Shown piece by piece: positions 51,492 to 59,066 of a DNA stretch of 64,000 nucleotides. The stretch is from Lachnospiraceae bacterium. GTDB lineage: Bacteria; Bacillota; Clostridia; Lachnospirales; Lachnospiraceae. The stretch is taken from contig JAFSIS010000044.1 in the NCBI GenBank assembly GCA_017439665.1, positions 1-64,000 of the forward strand, given 5' to 3'. The notes beneath the pieces are model-generated. The model was not told the DNA's origin. It did not search any database and saw only the letters and a program-made list of their open reading frames with translations. The position numbers and the translations under genes were made by a program. The first letter of the stretch is position 1. Every line of letters starts with the position of its first letter.

Positions 51492-53045
51492 ATGAGCCAG
51501 GCAAAGAGCAGTACACTGCGCCAGCTTCTGGTGCAGGCAGAAGAAACCTTCAGCAGTCAGGATGCTTTTCGTTATAAGGTGAAGGGCAGCAATGAGGAAG
51601 GAAAGAAAAACGTAGAGATTGAACAGAAGACCTATCAGCAGTTAAGAAGAGACAGCGAAAAGCTGTCTGCCCTTCTGGAAACCTTAAGTGAAAAAGGAAG
51701 CCATGCAGCCATCATTGGGGCTACCTCCTATTCCTGGGTGGTATCCTATTTTGGAATTGTGAACAGCGGCAGAGTGGCCGTTCCCCTGGATGCACTATTG
51801 CCGGAGGCAGATATCTGTGAGCTTTTGAACCGTGCAGATGTGGAGATCCTGATTTTTGATGGCAGTAAGAGTAATGTGGCAGAGGCCGCAAAGGCGACCT
51901 GCCCCGGGTTAAAGTATCTGATTTCCATGGAAGGAGAGTTTTCTGTGGAGGAAGCAGGAAAAACAGGGCTCTCCTTGTGGAAGGAGCTGGAAAAACAGGA
52001 AGCGGGCTATGATTATCAACCCCAGCCGGAGGATCTGGCTACCATTATGTTTACCTCGGGAACCACGGGAAAGAGCAAGGGGGTTATGCTGACTCATCGA
52101 AATCTGGCAGAAAATGCTACCTGTCTGGATATGGGCTTTGACCATGGTACGGTAGTGATGTCGGTGCTGCCTATTCATCACGCCTACTGTCTCAGCATGG
52201 ATATTTTGAAAACCCTTTCTCTGGGAAGTGTGATCTGCATCAACGATTCTCTGATGCGTGTAGCAAAAAATATCAAGCTGTTTGAGCCGGAGATGATCCT
52301 CATGGTTCCTTTGATGATCGAAACTCTGGTGAAAAAGCTGGAGGAAGCGGCCTGGGTTCCGGCACCCTTAATTAAGGCCAAGGTATTCGGAAAGCAGTTT
52401 AAGTCTATCTGCAGTGGCGGAGCCTATCTGAATCCTGCCTATATCGATACCTTTGCCAAATTTGGAATTACCATTTATCAGGGCTATGGAATGACTGAAT
52501 GTGCTCCTGTGATCAGCAGTAACTATACGGGAAACTATAAAGCCGGTTCAGTGGGTAAGCTGATGCCTAACTGTGAGGCTAAGGTAGTGGACGAAGAGCT
52601 CTGGGTAAGAGGAAGCAGCGTCATGCAGGGGTATTATAAGATGCCACAGGAGACTGCTGAGACTCTGGAGGACGGCTGGCTGAAAACCGGGGATCTGGGC
52701 TATGTGGATGAGGACGGTTTCGTTTTCCTCACTGGGCGGAAGAAGAATCTGATCATCACCCCTAACGGAGAAAATGTATCTCCGGAAGAAATTGAAAATA
52801 AGCTGGGTGAGCATCGCCTTGTGCAGGAGGTCCTGGTTCGGGAAAAAGAGGGCGTGATCGAGGCTGAAATCTTCCCTGATTATGAATACGCCAGGAAAAA
52901 GAAGGTAAAGGATATTCGTGAAACTCTCCAGTCCATTATCGACAAATATAATAAAGAGGCACCTTTGTATAAACGTGTCTATGCTCTGAAGGTAAGAGAA
53001 ACAGAGTTTGAAAAGAATACCACACGAAAGATTAAACGGTTCTAA
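51492..53045 (+). CDS. Acyl-AMP ligase (ANL superfamily)
   Basis: 517 residues after AAGAGGAGAAA. ATP loop TSGTTGKSKG is at 188-197; the A5-type motif is YQGYGMTECAP; the hinge region is DGWLKTGDLGYVDEDGFVFLTGRKKN; the C-terminal catalytic Lys is in NTTRKIKRF. The overall look is that of long-chain fatty acid ligases rather than amino acid adenylation domains, so it probably activates a fatty acid and loads the adjacent ACP. The substrate is inferred. Confidence 0.87.
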   Translation: MSQAKSSTLRQLLVQAEETFSSQDAFRYKVKGSNEEGKKNVEIEQKTYQQLRRDSEKLSALLETLSEKGSHAAIIGATSYSWVVSYFGIVNSGRVAVPLDALLPEADICELLNRADVEILIFDGSKSNVAEAAKATCPGLKYLISMEGEFSVEEAGKTGLSLWKELEKQEAGYDYQPQPEDLATIMFTSGTTGKSKGVMLTHRNLAENATCLDMGFDHGTVVMSVLPIHHAYCLSMDILKTLSLGSVICINDSLMRVAKNIKLFEPEMILMVPLMIETLVKKLEEAAWVPAPLIKAKVFGKQFKSICSGGAYLNPAYIDTFAKFGITIYQGYGMTECAPVISSNYTGNYKAGSVGKLMPNCEAKVVDEELWVRGSSVMQGYYKMPQETAETLEDGWLKTGDLGYVDEDGFVFLTGRKKNLIITPNGENVSPEEIENKLGEHRLVQEVLVREKEGVIEAEIFPDYEYARKKKVKDIRETLQSIIDKYNKEAPLYKRVYALKVRETEFEKNTTRKIKRF

Positions 53046-53060
53046 AGGAACCGTTTTTTC
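53034..53060 (+). terminator. Terminator overlapping the AMP-ligase stop codon
   Basis: AACGGTTC (53035-53042) pairs with GAACCGTT (53048-53055), followed by a T run to 53059. The stop codon lies within the hairpin. It should limit transcription into the next gene. Confidence 0.8.
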
Positions 53061-53083
53061 TGCTCATGGGGAGAGGGATTATA

Positions 53084-53866
53084 ATGGAAAGAAAAAAGGA
53101 AAAAGGATTGAAAAACAGATATGCTCTTATCGATACCATAAGGGGACTGGCCCTGGTCAGTATGATCGGCTACCATGGGGCATGGAATCTGGTTTATCTT
53201 TATGGAATGGACTGGAAATGGTATCAGGGGAGAGAGGCTTTCTTCTGGCAGCAGAGTATCTGCTGGACCTTTATTCTCCTGTCCGGTTTTTGCTGGTCTA
53301 TGGGCAGACGGCAGCTGAAAAATGGAATTACAGTATTTTTGTCAGGCCTGCTGGTCACAACAGTTACCCTGCTGGTTATGCCGCAGAATCGGGTGGTATT
53401 TGGGGTACTGACCTGTATAGGCTCCTGCAGCTTACTGCTGTTTTTGCTGCATCGGTTTCTGGCTCTTTTCCCACCGACACCGGGGGCAGGGCTCAGCTTT
53501 CTTTTCTTTATCCTTACCTACAGGATCAACAGCGGATGGCTGCAAATAGGTTCTTTTTTACGATTTGAGCTTCCGAAGGCCTGGTACCGGGGAAATGGGC
53601 TTATGGGAAACATCCTGACCTGGCTGGGTTTTCCTACGCCAGACTTTTATTCTACCGATTACTTTTCTCTTTTTCCCTGGTTTTTCCTTTTTCTTACCGG
53701 ATATTTTCTGTATCATCTCTTCCAAAAGAGGGATTGGATGAGGGCAAAAATCTGGGAGTTGAATATCCCGCCATTAGCAGTACTGGGCCGAAACTCCCTG
53801 CTGATCTATCTTCTTCATCAGCCCCTGCTGTATTTGATGGAAGAAATATTCTTTCTTTTTTTCTGA
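53084..53866 (+). CDS. HGSNAT/DUF1624-type membrane acyltransferase
   Basis: 260 residues from ATG 53084 (GGGAGAGGGATTATA upstream). The N-terminus 'YALIDTIRGLALVSMIGYHGAWNLVYLYG' is typical of heparan-alpha-glucosaminide N-acetyltransferase-like proteins, with the conserved His. Seven to eight membrane segments follow, and the end 'GRNSLLIYLLHQPLLYL' is also typical. The family transfers acyl groups across the membrane. It follows the condensation/ACP/ligase operon in the same direction, but behind a terminator, so any role in that pathway is uncertain. Confidence 0.82.
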   Translation: MERKKEKGLKNRYALIDTIRGLALVSMIGYHGAWNLVYLYGMDWKWYQGREAFFWQQSICWTFILLSGFCWSMGRRQLKNGITVFLSGLLVTTVTLLVMPQNRVVFGVLTCIGSCSLLLFLLHRFLALFPPTPGAGLSFLFFILTYRINSGWLQIGSFLRFELPKAWYRGNGLMGNILTWLGFPTPDFYSTDYFSLFPWFFLFLTGYFLYHLFQKRDWMRAKIWELNIPPLAVLGRNSLLIYLLHQPLLYLMEEIFFLFF

Positions 53867-53901
53867 AACTACCTGGGGCTATCGGGTAGTGGTCAATGAA
53901 G

Positions 53902-53972
53902 CCCTGCAGCTATTTTGATCTATCCAATGGAAGTATTTAGAAAAAAATCAAAATAGTGTATTGACTGCAGGG
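53902..53972. repeat. Inverted repeat over the sdpR-like promoter region
   Basis: CCCTGCAG-CTATTTTGAT (53902-53919) is matched by ATCAAAATAG (53947-53956), an 8-base bulge, and CTGCAGGG (53965-53972). The right arm includes the -35 box of the ArsR-like gene, so folding or binding here could affect that promoter. Confidence 0.6.
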
Positions 53973-54009
53973 GAAAATTAAGCTATAAAGTAATTAGAAA
54001 TATTTCTAA
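53961..54009 (+). promoter_or_regulatory. Promoter and operator of the ArsR/SdpR-like gene
   Basis: TTGACT (53961-53966), 17-bp spacer, TATAAA (53984-53989). Just after it lies the perfect 16-bp palindrome TTAGAAATATTTCTAA (53994-54009), placed to block transcription; an ATTTAGA half-site follows. Confidence 0.7.
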
Positions 54010-54049
54010 ATAGATTTAGAGGCTGATAGGCAGCGGGACGAGAGGAAAA

Positions 54050-54340
54050 ATGGGATTTGCGGAAACCTTTAAGGCACTTTCGGCGCCGGAACGAAGAGAG
54101 ATTCTGGTACTGCTGAAAAACGGACGAATGTCGGCCGGAGAGATAGGAAGCCATTTTGAGATGACGGGAGCAACCATATCCTATCATCTCAGTACACTGA
54201 AGAAGGCCGGTCTGGTTTTGGAGGAGAGGGAAAAAAACTATATTTTTTATGAGCTGAATGCCTCTGTCCTGGAGGAGGTTATGCTGTGGATATCTGATCT
54301 GCGGCAGACTAATGACCAGGCTGGGGAGTCGAAAGAATAA
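54050..54340 (+). CDS. ArsR-family autorepressor (SdpR-like)
   Basis: 96 residues. The winged helix 'FKALSAPERREILVLLKNGRMSAGEIGSHFEMTGATISYHLSTLKKAGLVLEEREKNYIFYEL' is clear (about 5-72). No metal-binding cysteines are present, as in SdpR. It is followed by an SdpI-family gene, the partner in Bacillus. The palindrome at 53994-54009 is the likely binding site. Confidence 0.88.
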   Translation: MGFAETFKALSAPERREILVLLKNGRMSAGEIGSHFEMTGATISYHLSTLKKAGLVLEEREKNYIFYELNASVLEEVMLWISDLRQTNDQAGESKE

Positions 54341-54406
54341 AAGAACCATTTTATCAGAATGATAGTTAAATATGAGGAGAGGCCGATTAGCGGACAGGAG
54401 AAGACT

Positions 54407-55084
54407 ATGGAAAAGAAGATTAAACAGATCATTTTGAATAGGGGACAGAATCTTTTAAGAATCCTGGTGATTCTCATTCCAATGGCAGCAGGGATATTTT
54501 TGTGGGACAGGCTGCCGGATCAGATTGCAACCCACTTCGGTATAGGAGGTGAGGCCGATGGCTGGAGCAGCAGGGGCTTTACTGTTTTTGGAATACCCCT
54601 TATCCTTTTGGTGCTTCAGCTGTTTTGTGCTGCAGCAACCCTGGCAGATCCCAAACGGGAGAAGATTAATGAAAAAATGATGAATATCGTTCTCTGGATC
54701 ATTCCTGCCACGTCCATCATGGTGGGAGTGATGATCTATACACATGCTCTGGGTTATCCTGTGGATATAGAGAAGATCTGCCTCTTTTATGTGGGAATCC
54801 TCTTTATTGTGATTGGAAACTATATGCCAAAGTGCAGACAGAATTATACCGCAGGGATAAAAGTTCCCTGGACCCTGGCCTCTGAGGATAACTGGAATCA
54901 TACCCACCGCATGGCCGGATGGACCTATGTCCTGGGAGGAATAGCAGTCATCCTGATTAGTTTTATCAAAATGGCATCCCTGGTTTTACTGCTTCCCATT
55001 ATCCTGATCGTTGCACTTCTGCCCATTCTCTACTCCTTCCTCTACTATCTGAAGGAGAACAGGGAGAAAAAAGAGACTGATTAA
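54407..55084 (+). CDS. SdpI-family membrane protein
   Basis: 225 residues from ATG 54407 (AGGAG six bases before; an in-frame ATG at 54359 has no good site). A DUF1648 segment (IPMAAGIFLWDRLPDQIATHFGIGGEADGW) is followed by an SdpI part (IGNYMPKCRQNYTAGIKVPWTLASEDNWNHTHRMAGW). In Bacillus SdpI gives immunity to the SdpC toxin and sequesters SdpR at the membrane. Here no toxin gene is visible, so it may sense or resist a foreign toxin. Confidence 0.88.
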   Translation: MEKKIKQIILNRGQNLLRILVILIPMAAGIFLWDRLPDQIATHFGIGGEADGWSSRGFTVFGIPLILLVLQLFCAAATLADPKREKINEKMMNIVLWIIPATSIMVGVMIYTHALGYPVDIEKICLFYVGILFIVIGNYMPKCRQNYTAGIKVPWTLASEDNWNHTHRMAGWTYVLGGIAVILISFIKMASLVLLLPIILIVALLPILYSFLYYLKENREKKETD

Positions 55085-55098
55085 AGCTGCCACATGAG

Positions 55099-55230
55099 AA
55101 AAGTACGATTACTATTATTAAGCGACCCTTTGAAGACGCCGGCACTTGATTTGTACAAGGTACAAATCTTAGTGTTCGCTACGTCTGAAAGGAGCGAGAG
55201 CGTGTCGCGCATAATAGTAATCGTACTTTT
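55099..55230. repeat. 132-bp palindromic element between convergent genes
   Basis: The outer arms (55099-55118 and 55211-55230) are perfect 20-bp reverse complements starting AAAAGTACGATTACT. Inside are further paired segments: AGCGAC with GTCGC, AGACG with CGTCT, and GATTTGTAC-aag-GTACAAATC in the centre. The whole folds into one long branched hairpin. It resembles the nested design of the element at 10289-10448, though the sequences differ. Confidence 0.7.
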
Positions 55231-55262
55231 CATATCTCCAGCCAGTAACCCCGGCTTTCCAC

Positions 55263-56453
55263 TTAATCTGTGAAATTATCAAAATACCCTTGTACCAGAA
55301 TAATGGGAGTTCCCTTGTCACCGGAACCGCTGGTCAGGTCACATAAGGAACCTAAGAGATCGGTAAGCTGTCTGGGAGTGGTTCCCTGAGAAGCCATATT
55401 ACCTACGAGGTTGTCCTGCTTTTCTTTAATGCTTTTGGAAATAGCTTCCTTTAATTCCTCTCCTCTCAGATCAGAGAAGTCATTGTCAGCCAGATACTTC
55501 AGCTTTAATTCATTGGGGGTGCCGATGAGTCCATTGGTAAAGGCGGGGGAAACTACCGGGTCAGCAAGTTCCCAGATTTTTCCCTGGGGATCCTTGAAAG
55601 CACCGTCGCCGTAAACCATGACCTCAACCTGTTTACCGGTCATTTTTCTGATTTCCTCCTGGATGGATTCTACCAGATCCTGACATTCTCTGGGGAAAAG
55701 CTTTACCTTATCCTCAGTGGATTTATTGGAGCCCAGAAGTCCGTATTTTTTATTGTAACCGCTGCCGTTTACAGAAGCGGTAAGGATATCATCCATTCCA
55801 CAGACCTTCTTTGCCCCGGCTTCGGTCAACAGCCTTTTGGTTCGTTTGCGGGTATGAATATCACAGGTGAGTACACAGTCGGTATAGTTCAGAATGGTTT
55901 TTGCCTGATTGGCGAAAATGATCTCTACCTCCGCACCGGCCTCAGTGATGATGTCGGAGTAGTATTCCACATAGTCTACGCCGGTAAACTCATGCTTGTT
56001 TTCTCCGAAGAGTTCACGATATTTTTCCAGGGTAAGCACATCGCTGTAGGGATTGATTCCTGCATCATCCAGCTGATCATAGGTGAGAAGGGAGTTACCC
56101 ACTTCATCGCTGGGGTAGCTGAGCATCAGAACCACCTTCTTGGCGCCCATGGCAATACCTTTTAAGCAGATGGCAAAACGGTTACGGGAAAGGATCGGGA
56201 AAATCACACCGATGGTACCACCGCCCAGCTTGGCGCGGACATCATCTGCAATATCTTCTACGGTGGCATAGTTTCCCTGAGAACGTGCTACAATTGATTC
56301 GGTCAAAGCGATAACATCCCTGTCTCTTAAAGAAAAAGGTTCGCTTGCGGCAGCTTCCATAACGCTGGTTACTGCAATGTCTACCAGATTGTCACCTTCA
56401 CGAATGATGGGACAACGAATACCTCTTGAAATAGTACCTACTTTTCTTTCCAT
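55263..56453 (-). CDS. Coenzyme F420-0:L-glutamate ligase-like protein
   Basis: 396 residues from ATG 56453 (GAGGTACAAA upstream). The family match is seen in 'GIRCPIIREGDNLVDIAVTSVMEAA', 'DRDVIALTESIVARSQGNY' and 'YGDGAFKDPQGKIWELADPVVSPAFT'. CofE enzymes add glutamate to F420, but this longer version is common in Firmicutes that are not known to make F420, so another gamma-glutamyl ligation is possible. No F420 genes are nearby. Confidence 0.8.
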   Translation of the reverse strand: MERKVGTISRGIRCPIIREGDNLVDIAVTSVMEAAASEPFSLRDRDVIALTESIVARSQGNYATVEDIADDVRAKLGGGTIGVIFPILSRNRFAICLKGIAMGAKKVVLMLSYPSDEVGNSLLTYDQLDDAGINPYSDVLTLEKYRELFGENKHEFTGVDYVEYYSDIITEAGAEVEIIFANQAKTILNYTDCVLTCDIHTRKRTKRLLTEAGAKKVCGMDDILTASVNGSGYNKKYGLLGSNKSTEDKVKLFPRECQDLVESIQEEIRKMTGKQVEVMVYGDGAFKDPQGKIWELADPVVSPAFTNGLIGTPNELKLKYLADNDFSDLRGEELKEAISKSIKEKQDNLVGNMASQGTTPRQLTDLLGSLCDLTSGSGDKGTPIILVQGYFDNFTD

Positions 56454-56576
56454 TTTGTACCTCATACTTCCCTACACGGTTATCCAGAAACAACGCAGCC
56501 GTTAAATTGCTTAACAGGCGCGGACAGAGCATTACTTTAATCTGCCAAAGTACATTATACATAGCCCGCTACCATC

Positions 56577-56606
56577 TTGCAAGAAAAACTGTCAATGTGA
56601 TAGAAT
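56577..56606 (+). promoter_or_regulatory. Promoter of the YgjP-like peptidase gene
   Basis: TTGCAA (56577-56582), 18-bp spacer, TAGAAT (56601-56606). It lies so close to the start codon at 56617 that the transcript would be almost leaderless. Confidence 0.5.
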
Positions 56607-56616
56607 AAAACTCATC

Positions 56617-57237
56617 ATGGAAAGAAAATTGAAGGACAGAACGAAAGAAATAAGGACTATTATCACACCACAGGGACCGCTGACCTATGAGCTCACCCGT
56701 AAACCGGTAAAAAACGTAAATCTGCGGATCGATAGAGAGAGCAGGATTAAGGTATCTGCTCATCCCAGGGTACCGCTCAGCTTTATTGAGGATTTTATTC
56801 GGGAAAAAGAAGGATTTATCCGAAAGGCTCTGGAGTCAGTGAGAAAGCAGCAGGAGGAAAAGCGGACAGAAGGTTTACAGGATGCCAAAGCCAGACCTTC
56901 CCGGGAGGAGCTTATTCGGGAAAAAGAATTGGCGGGAATTCTGCTGACAGACAGTATGGAAAGAATGGGCAGACTGGTAGCCCCCTATGGAATCCGATGT
57001 GAAAAGCTGCAGATACGCCGGATGACCTCACGATGGGGCTCCTGCATTCCCTCCAAGGGGAAGATCACCCTTAACTCCCGCTTGATTGAAGCGCCGGGGG
57101 AGGCGGTAGATTATGTGGTCCTTCATGAGCTGGCTCACATGAAATATCCCCATCACCAGAAATCCTTCTATGACTTTATTGCCAGATTCATGCCGGACTG
57201 GAAGGAAAGGCGGGATATGCTGAAAAAAATTTTGTAG
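56617..57237 (+). CDS. YgjP-like M48-type metallopeptidase (DUF45)
   Basis: 206 residues. The zinc motif HELAH in 'VVLHELAHMKYPHHQKSFYDFI' with the later His is typical of DUF45/WLM proteins. Other family marks are 'RRMTSRWGSCIPSKGKITLNSRL' and 'VKNVNLRIDRESRIKVSAHP'. The predicted location is cytoplasmic; some relatives lie beside restriction genes, but none is here. The start has no clear ribosome binding site, in keeping with a near-leaderless mRNA. Confidence 0.88.
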   Translation: MERKLKDRTKEIRTIITPQGPLTYELTRKPVKNVNLRIDRESRIKVSAHPRVPLSFIEDFIREKEGFIRKALESVRKQQEEKRTEGLQDAKARPSREELIREKELAGILLTDSMERMGRLVAPYGIRCEKLQIRRMTSRWGSCIPSKGKITLNSRLIEAPGEAVDYVVLHELAHMKYPHHQKSFYDFIARFMPDWKERRDMLKKIL

Positions 57238-57319
57238 GAAGCAGGAAGGGAGAAATCCTTCTGTATTGAGGAAAATTCAAAAGAGTAAACCATAAAGTGG
57301 ATAAGAGATAGGAGAGAAT

Positions 57320-57730
57320 ATGAGTATGACCAAAAAAGAAAAAGCAATTGAGCTACATGATAAGAAATACAATTGTGCCCAGGCAGTGGCCTGTGCCTTT
57401 GCCGAAGAATGCGGAATTGATGAAAGGCTTCTTTTTCAGGCCAATGAGGGCTTTGGCCTGGGGATGGGAGGTACAAAAGGTGTCTGTGGAGCACTGACCG
57501 GGGCAATCATGCTGGCAGGGTTTAAAAACAGTGATGGAAATCTGGCAGATCCGAAGACTAAAGGTTCCACCTATCAGCTTTCCAAAGAAATGCTGAACCG
57601 TTTTGAAGAAAAATGTAAAAGTACGATCTGTAAAGAACTGAAAGGGCTGGAGACAGGAAAAATGCTGTGCTCCTGCCATGACTGTATTTTAGCAGGAGTA
57701 GAAGTAGCAGAGGAAGTTTTGGGTTTATAA
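57320..57730 (+). CDS. C_GCAxxG_C_C redox-type family protein
   Basis: 136 residues. The family's ordered cysteines are present: YNCAQAVACAFAEECG, the GFGLGMGGTKGVCGALTGAIMLAG segment, and CSCHDC near the end. Members are thought to bind metal or redox cofactors and occur in anaerobes, but the reaction is not settled. It is followed by a strong terminator. Confidence 0.85.
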   Translation: MSMTKKEKAIELHDKKYNCAQAVACAFAEECGIDERLLFQANEGFGLGMGGTKGVCGALTGAIMLAGFKNSDGNLADPKTKGSTYQLSKEMLNRFEEKCKSTICKELKGLETGKMLCSCHDCILAGVEVAEEVLGL

Positions 57731-57742
57731 CAGGCAGATAAT

Positions 57743-57777
57743 AAAGGGGCAGGTATCTGAATGATACCTGCCCCTTT
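57743..57777 (+). terminator. Terminator after the C_GCAxxG_C_C gene
   Basis: AAAGGGGCAGGTATC and GATACCTGCCCCTTT form a perfect 15-bp stem with a TGAAT loop. The stem itself supplies A and T tracts. Confidence 0.88.
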
Positions 57778-57813
57778 AATCGGTCATTATACCAGAATTA
57801 TGGAAGAAGAGAA

Positions 57814-57864
57814 TTGAAATAGTAGAGAAATATGATATAATAAAAGCAACTGAAAAATAGTTGC
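57814..57864 (+). promoter_or_regulatory. Promoter and operator of the hicAB operon
   Basis: TTGAAA (57814-57819), 16-bp spacer, perfect TATAAT (57836-57841). Just downstream lies GCAACT-gaaaaat-AGTTGC (57846-57864), a dyad overlapping the transcription start, fit for binding by HicB. Confidence 0.7.
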
Positions 57865-57895
57865 AATAATAAAATGAGGGTGGTGATGCTCATAG

Positions 57896-58156
57896 ATGCC
57901 TAAGAAGAAAGATTTGCTTGAAAAACTATGTAGAAAACCCAGGCCAAAGAACTTTACGACGAGAGAATTGGATTTATTAATGGGTAAATGTAATTGTGAT
58001 AAATTTTCCGGTGGCAGAGGTTCGGGAATAGGTTTTGTGCATAATGAAACGAAAAGGGTTCTGCAGTTTGATCAGCCTCATCCGGGAAATGAACTGTATA
58101 GATATCAAATTGATAAGACCATACAGTTTTTAAAAGAGATAGGTGAAATAGAATAA
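57896..58156 (+). CDS. hicA: HicA-type mRNA interferase toxin
   Basis: 86 residues. The dsRBD-like fold is recognisable from 'KPRPKNFTTRELDLLMGKC', a GGRGSGIGFVHN segment and the family end 'HPGNELYRYQIDKTIQFLKEIGEI'. In canonical HicA a catalytic His follows the GSH motif; here that segment reads GSGIGF, so the usual His position is altered and activity should be tested. HicA cuts mRNA at the ribosome or free. The gene is AT-rich and leads a three-gene operon. Confidence 0.85.
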   Translation: MPKKKDLLEKLCRKPRPKNFTTRELDLLMGKCNCDKFSGGRGSGIGFVHNETKRVLQFDQPHPGNELYRYQIDKTIQFLKEIGEIE

Positions 58157-58214
58157 AAATTTTTATTTTAGAAGTTTTAGAGTAGAATTTGCGATATATA
58201 TGGAGATTGATATA

Positions 58215-58697
58215 ATGAATTCAATGTTAGAATATAAAGGATATCATGCATCTATTGAATATGATGCAGAGGATAATATTTTTGTAGGGGAAGTGTTTGG
58301 CATTACTGATTCTTTAAATTTTCATGGAACTTCAGTTACAGAGTTAAAAGAAATGTTTGAACAAAGTATTGATAATTATTTAGAACTATGTGAGAAAATA
58401 GGAAAAAGTCCTGATAAAGAATTCAAAGGAACATTTAATATCAGAATACCTTCAGAAATGCATAAGAGAGCTGCATTAGAGGCTGCAAAACAAAAAATAA
58501 CATTAAATCAATATGTAATGAAAGCAATTGATCAGTCTTTTCAAACTCAAGAGAATATCAAAGAAACTATTATATTTATACCATATGGGGCCAGGCAAAT
58601 GAATTGGGAAAGTCATTCGGATGAAGGATTCATGGCAATGTTCCATGATACACCAATTTGGTCTAAGAAGGAGAAGTCAGTATATGCAGGAAATTAA
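58215..58697 (+). CDS. hicB: HicB-type antitoxin with C-terminal extension
   Basis: 160 residues from ATG 58215 (GGAG nine bases before), beginning MNSMLEYKGYHASIEYD like other HicB proteins. Residues 1-70 form the HicB partial RNase H-like domain (GEVFGITDSLNFHGTSVTEL). Residues 72-110 form a ribbon-helix-helix DNA-binding part (FNIRIPSEMHKRAALEAAKQ). Residues 112-160 are an extra tail with aromatic and hydrophobic residues (FIPYGARQMNW, GFMAMFHDTPIW). The tail is beyond the usual HicB length and could be a chaperone-dependence segment, since a SecB-like gene overlaps the end. Confidence 0.85.
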   Translation: MNSMLEYKGYHASIEYDAEDNIFVGEVFGITDSLNFHGTSVTELKEMFEQSIDNYLELCEKIGKSPDKEFKGTFNIRIPSEMHKRAALEAAKQKITLNQYVMKAIDQSFQTQENIKETIIFIPYGARQMNWESHSDEGFMAMFHDTPIWSKKEKSVYAGN

Positions 58698-59049
58698 TGT
58701 GAAGATCGTAGATCAAAAAATTGTTACTTCTAATATTTTCATCTCTCATAATTTGTCAAAAATGTTTGAGCTCAGCATGGAATGCAGAGCAAAAATGAAA
58801 ACAGCAAAAGATAAAGAAGATAAAAGTGTTCTATTAAATATCGAATTAATTATCAGTTCAAAAGATGAAGAATTGAAGATAGAATTAGTGTCGGATATAG
58901 TTTTCATGTTGGATCAGTTACCAGATGATTACGATGTGATTGCAGAGCAAAAATTAGTACCGATAGCAAAGGAATCTTTATTGAATTCTTTGGATGATAT
59001 ATTGGTTATCATGGGTTATAGTAGAATGGAATTGGCAAAAAAAATGTAA
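58684..59049 (+). CDS. SecB-like chaperone, third gene of the hic operon
   Basis: 121 residues from ATG 58684 (AAGGAGAAG upstream), overlapping the hicB end by 14 bases. The pattern fits a SecB-like fold: an N-terminal strand pair (INVKIVDQKIVTSNIFISHN), MFELSMECRAKM, LLNIELIISSKDEELKIELV, and the end 'LVPIAKESLLNSLDDILVIMGYSRMELAKKM', which parallels the PIARE..L...GFP.L.L end of SecB. Toxin-antitoxin-chaperone operons use SecB-like proteins to stabilise the antitoxin. The SecB assignment is by pattern only and needs a profile or structure search. Confidence 0.55.
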   Translation: MQEINVKIVDQKIVTSNIFISHNLSKMFELSMECRAKMKTAKDKEDKSVLLNIELIISSKDEELKIELVSDIVFMLDQLPDDYDVIAEQKLVPIAKESLLNSLDDILVIMGYSRMELAKKM

Positions 59050-59066
59050 TAATGGTTTTTTATAAG

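Noticed and set aside
53008..53568. Open frame overlapping the AMP ligase end and the membrane acyltransferase
   Set aside because: The membrane acyltransferase frame shows clear family motifs and a ribosome binding site; this frame shows none.
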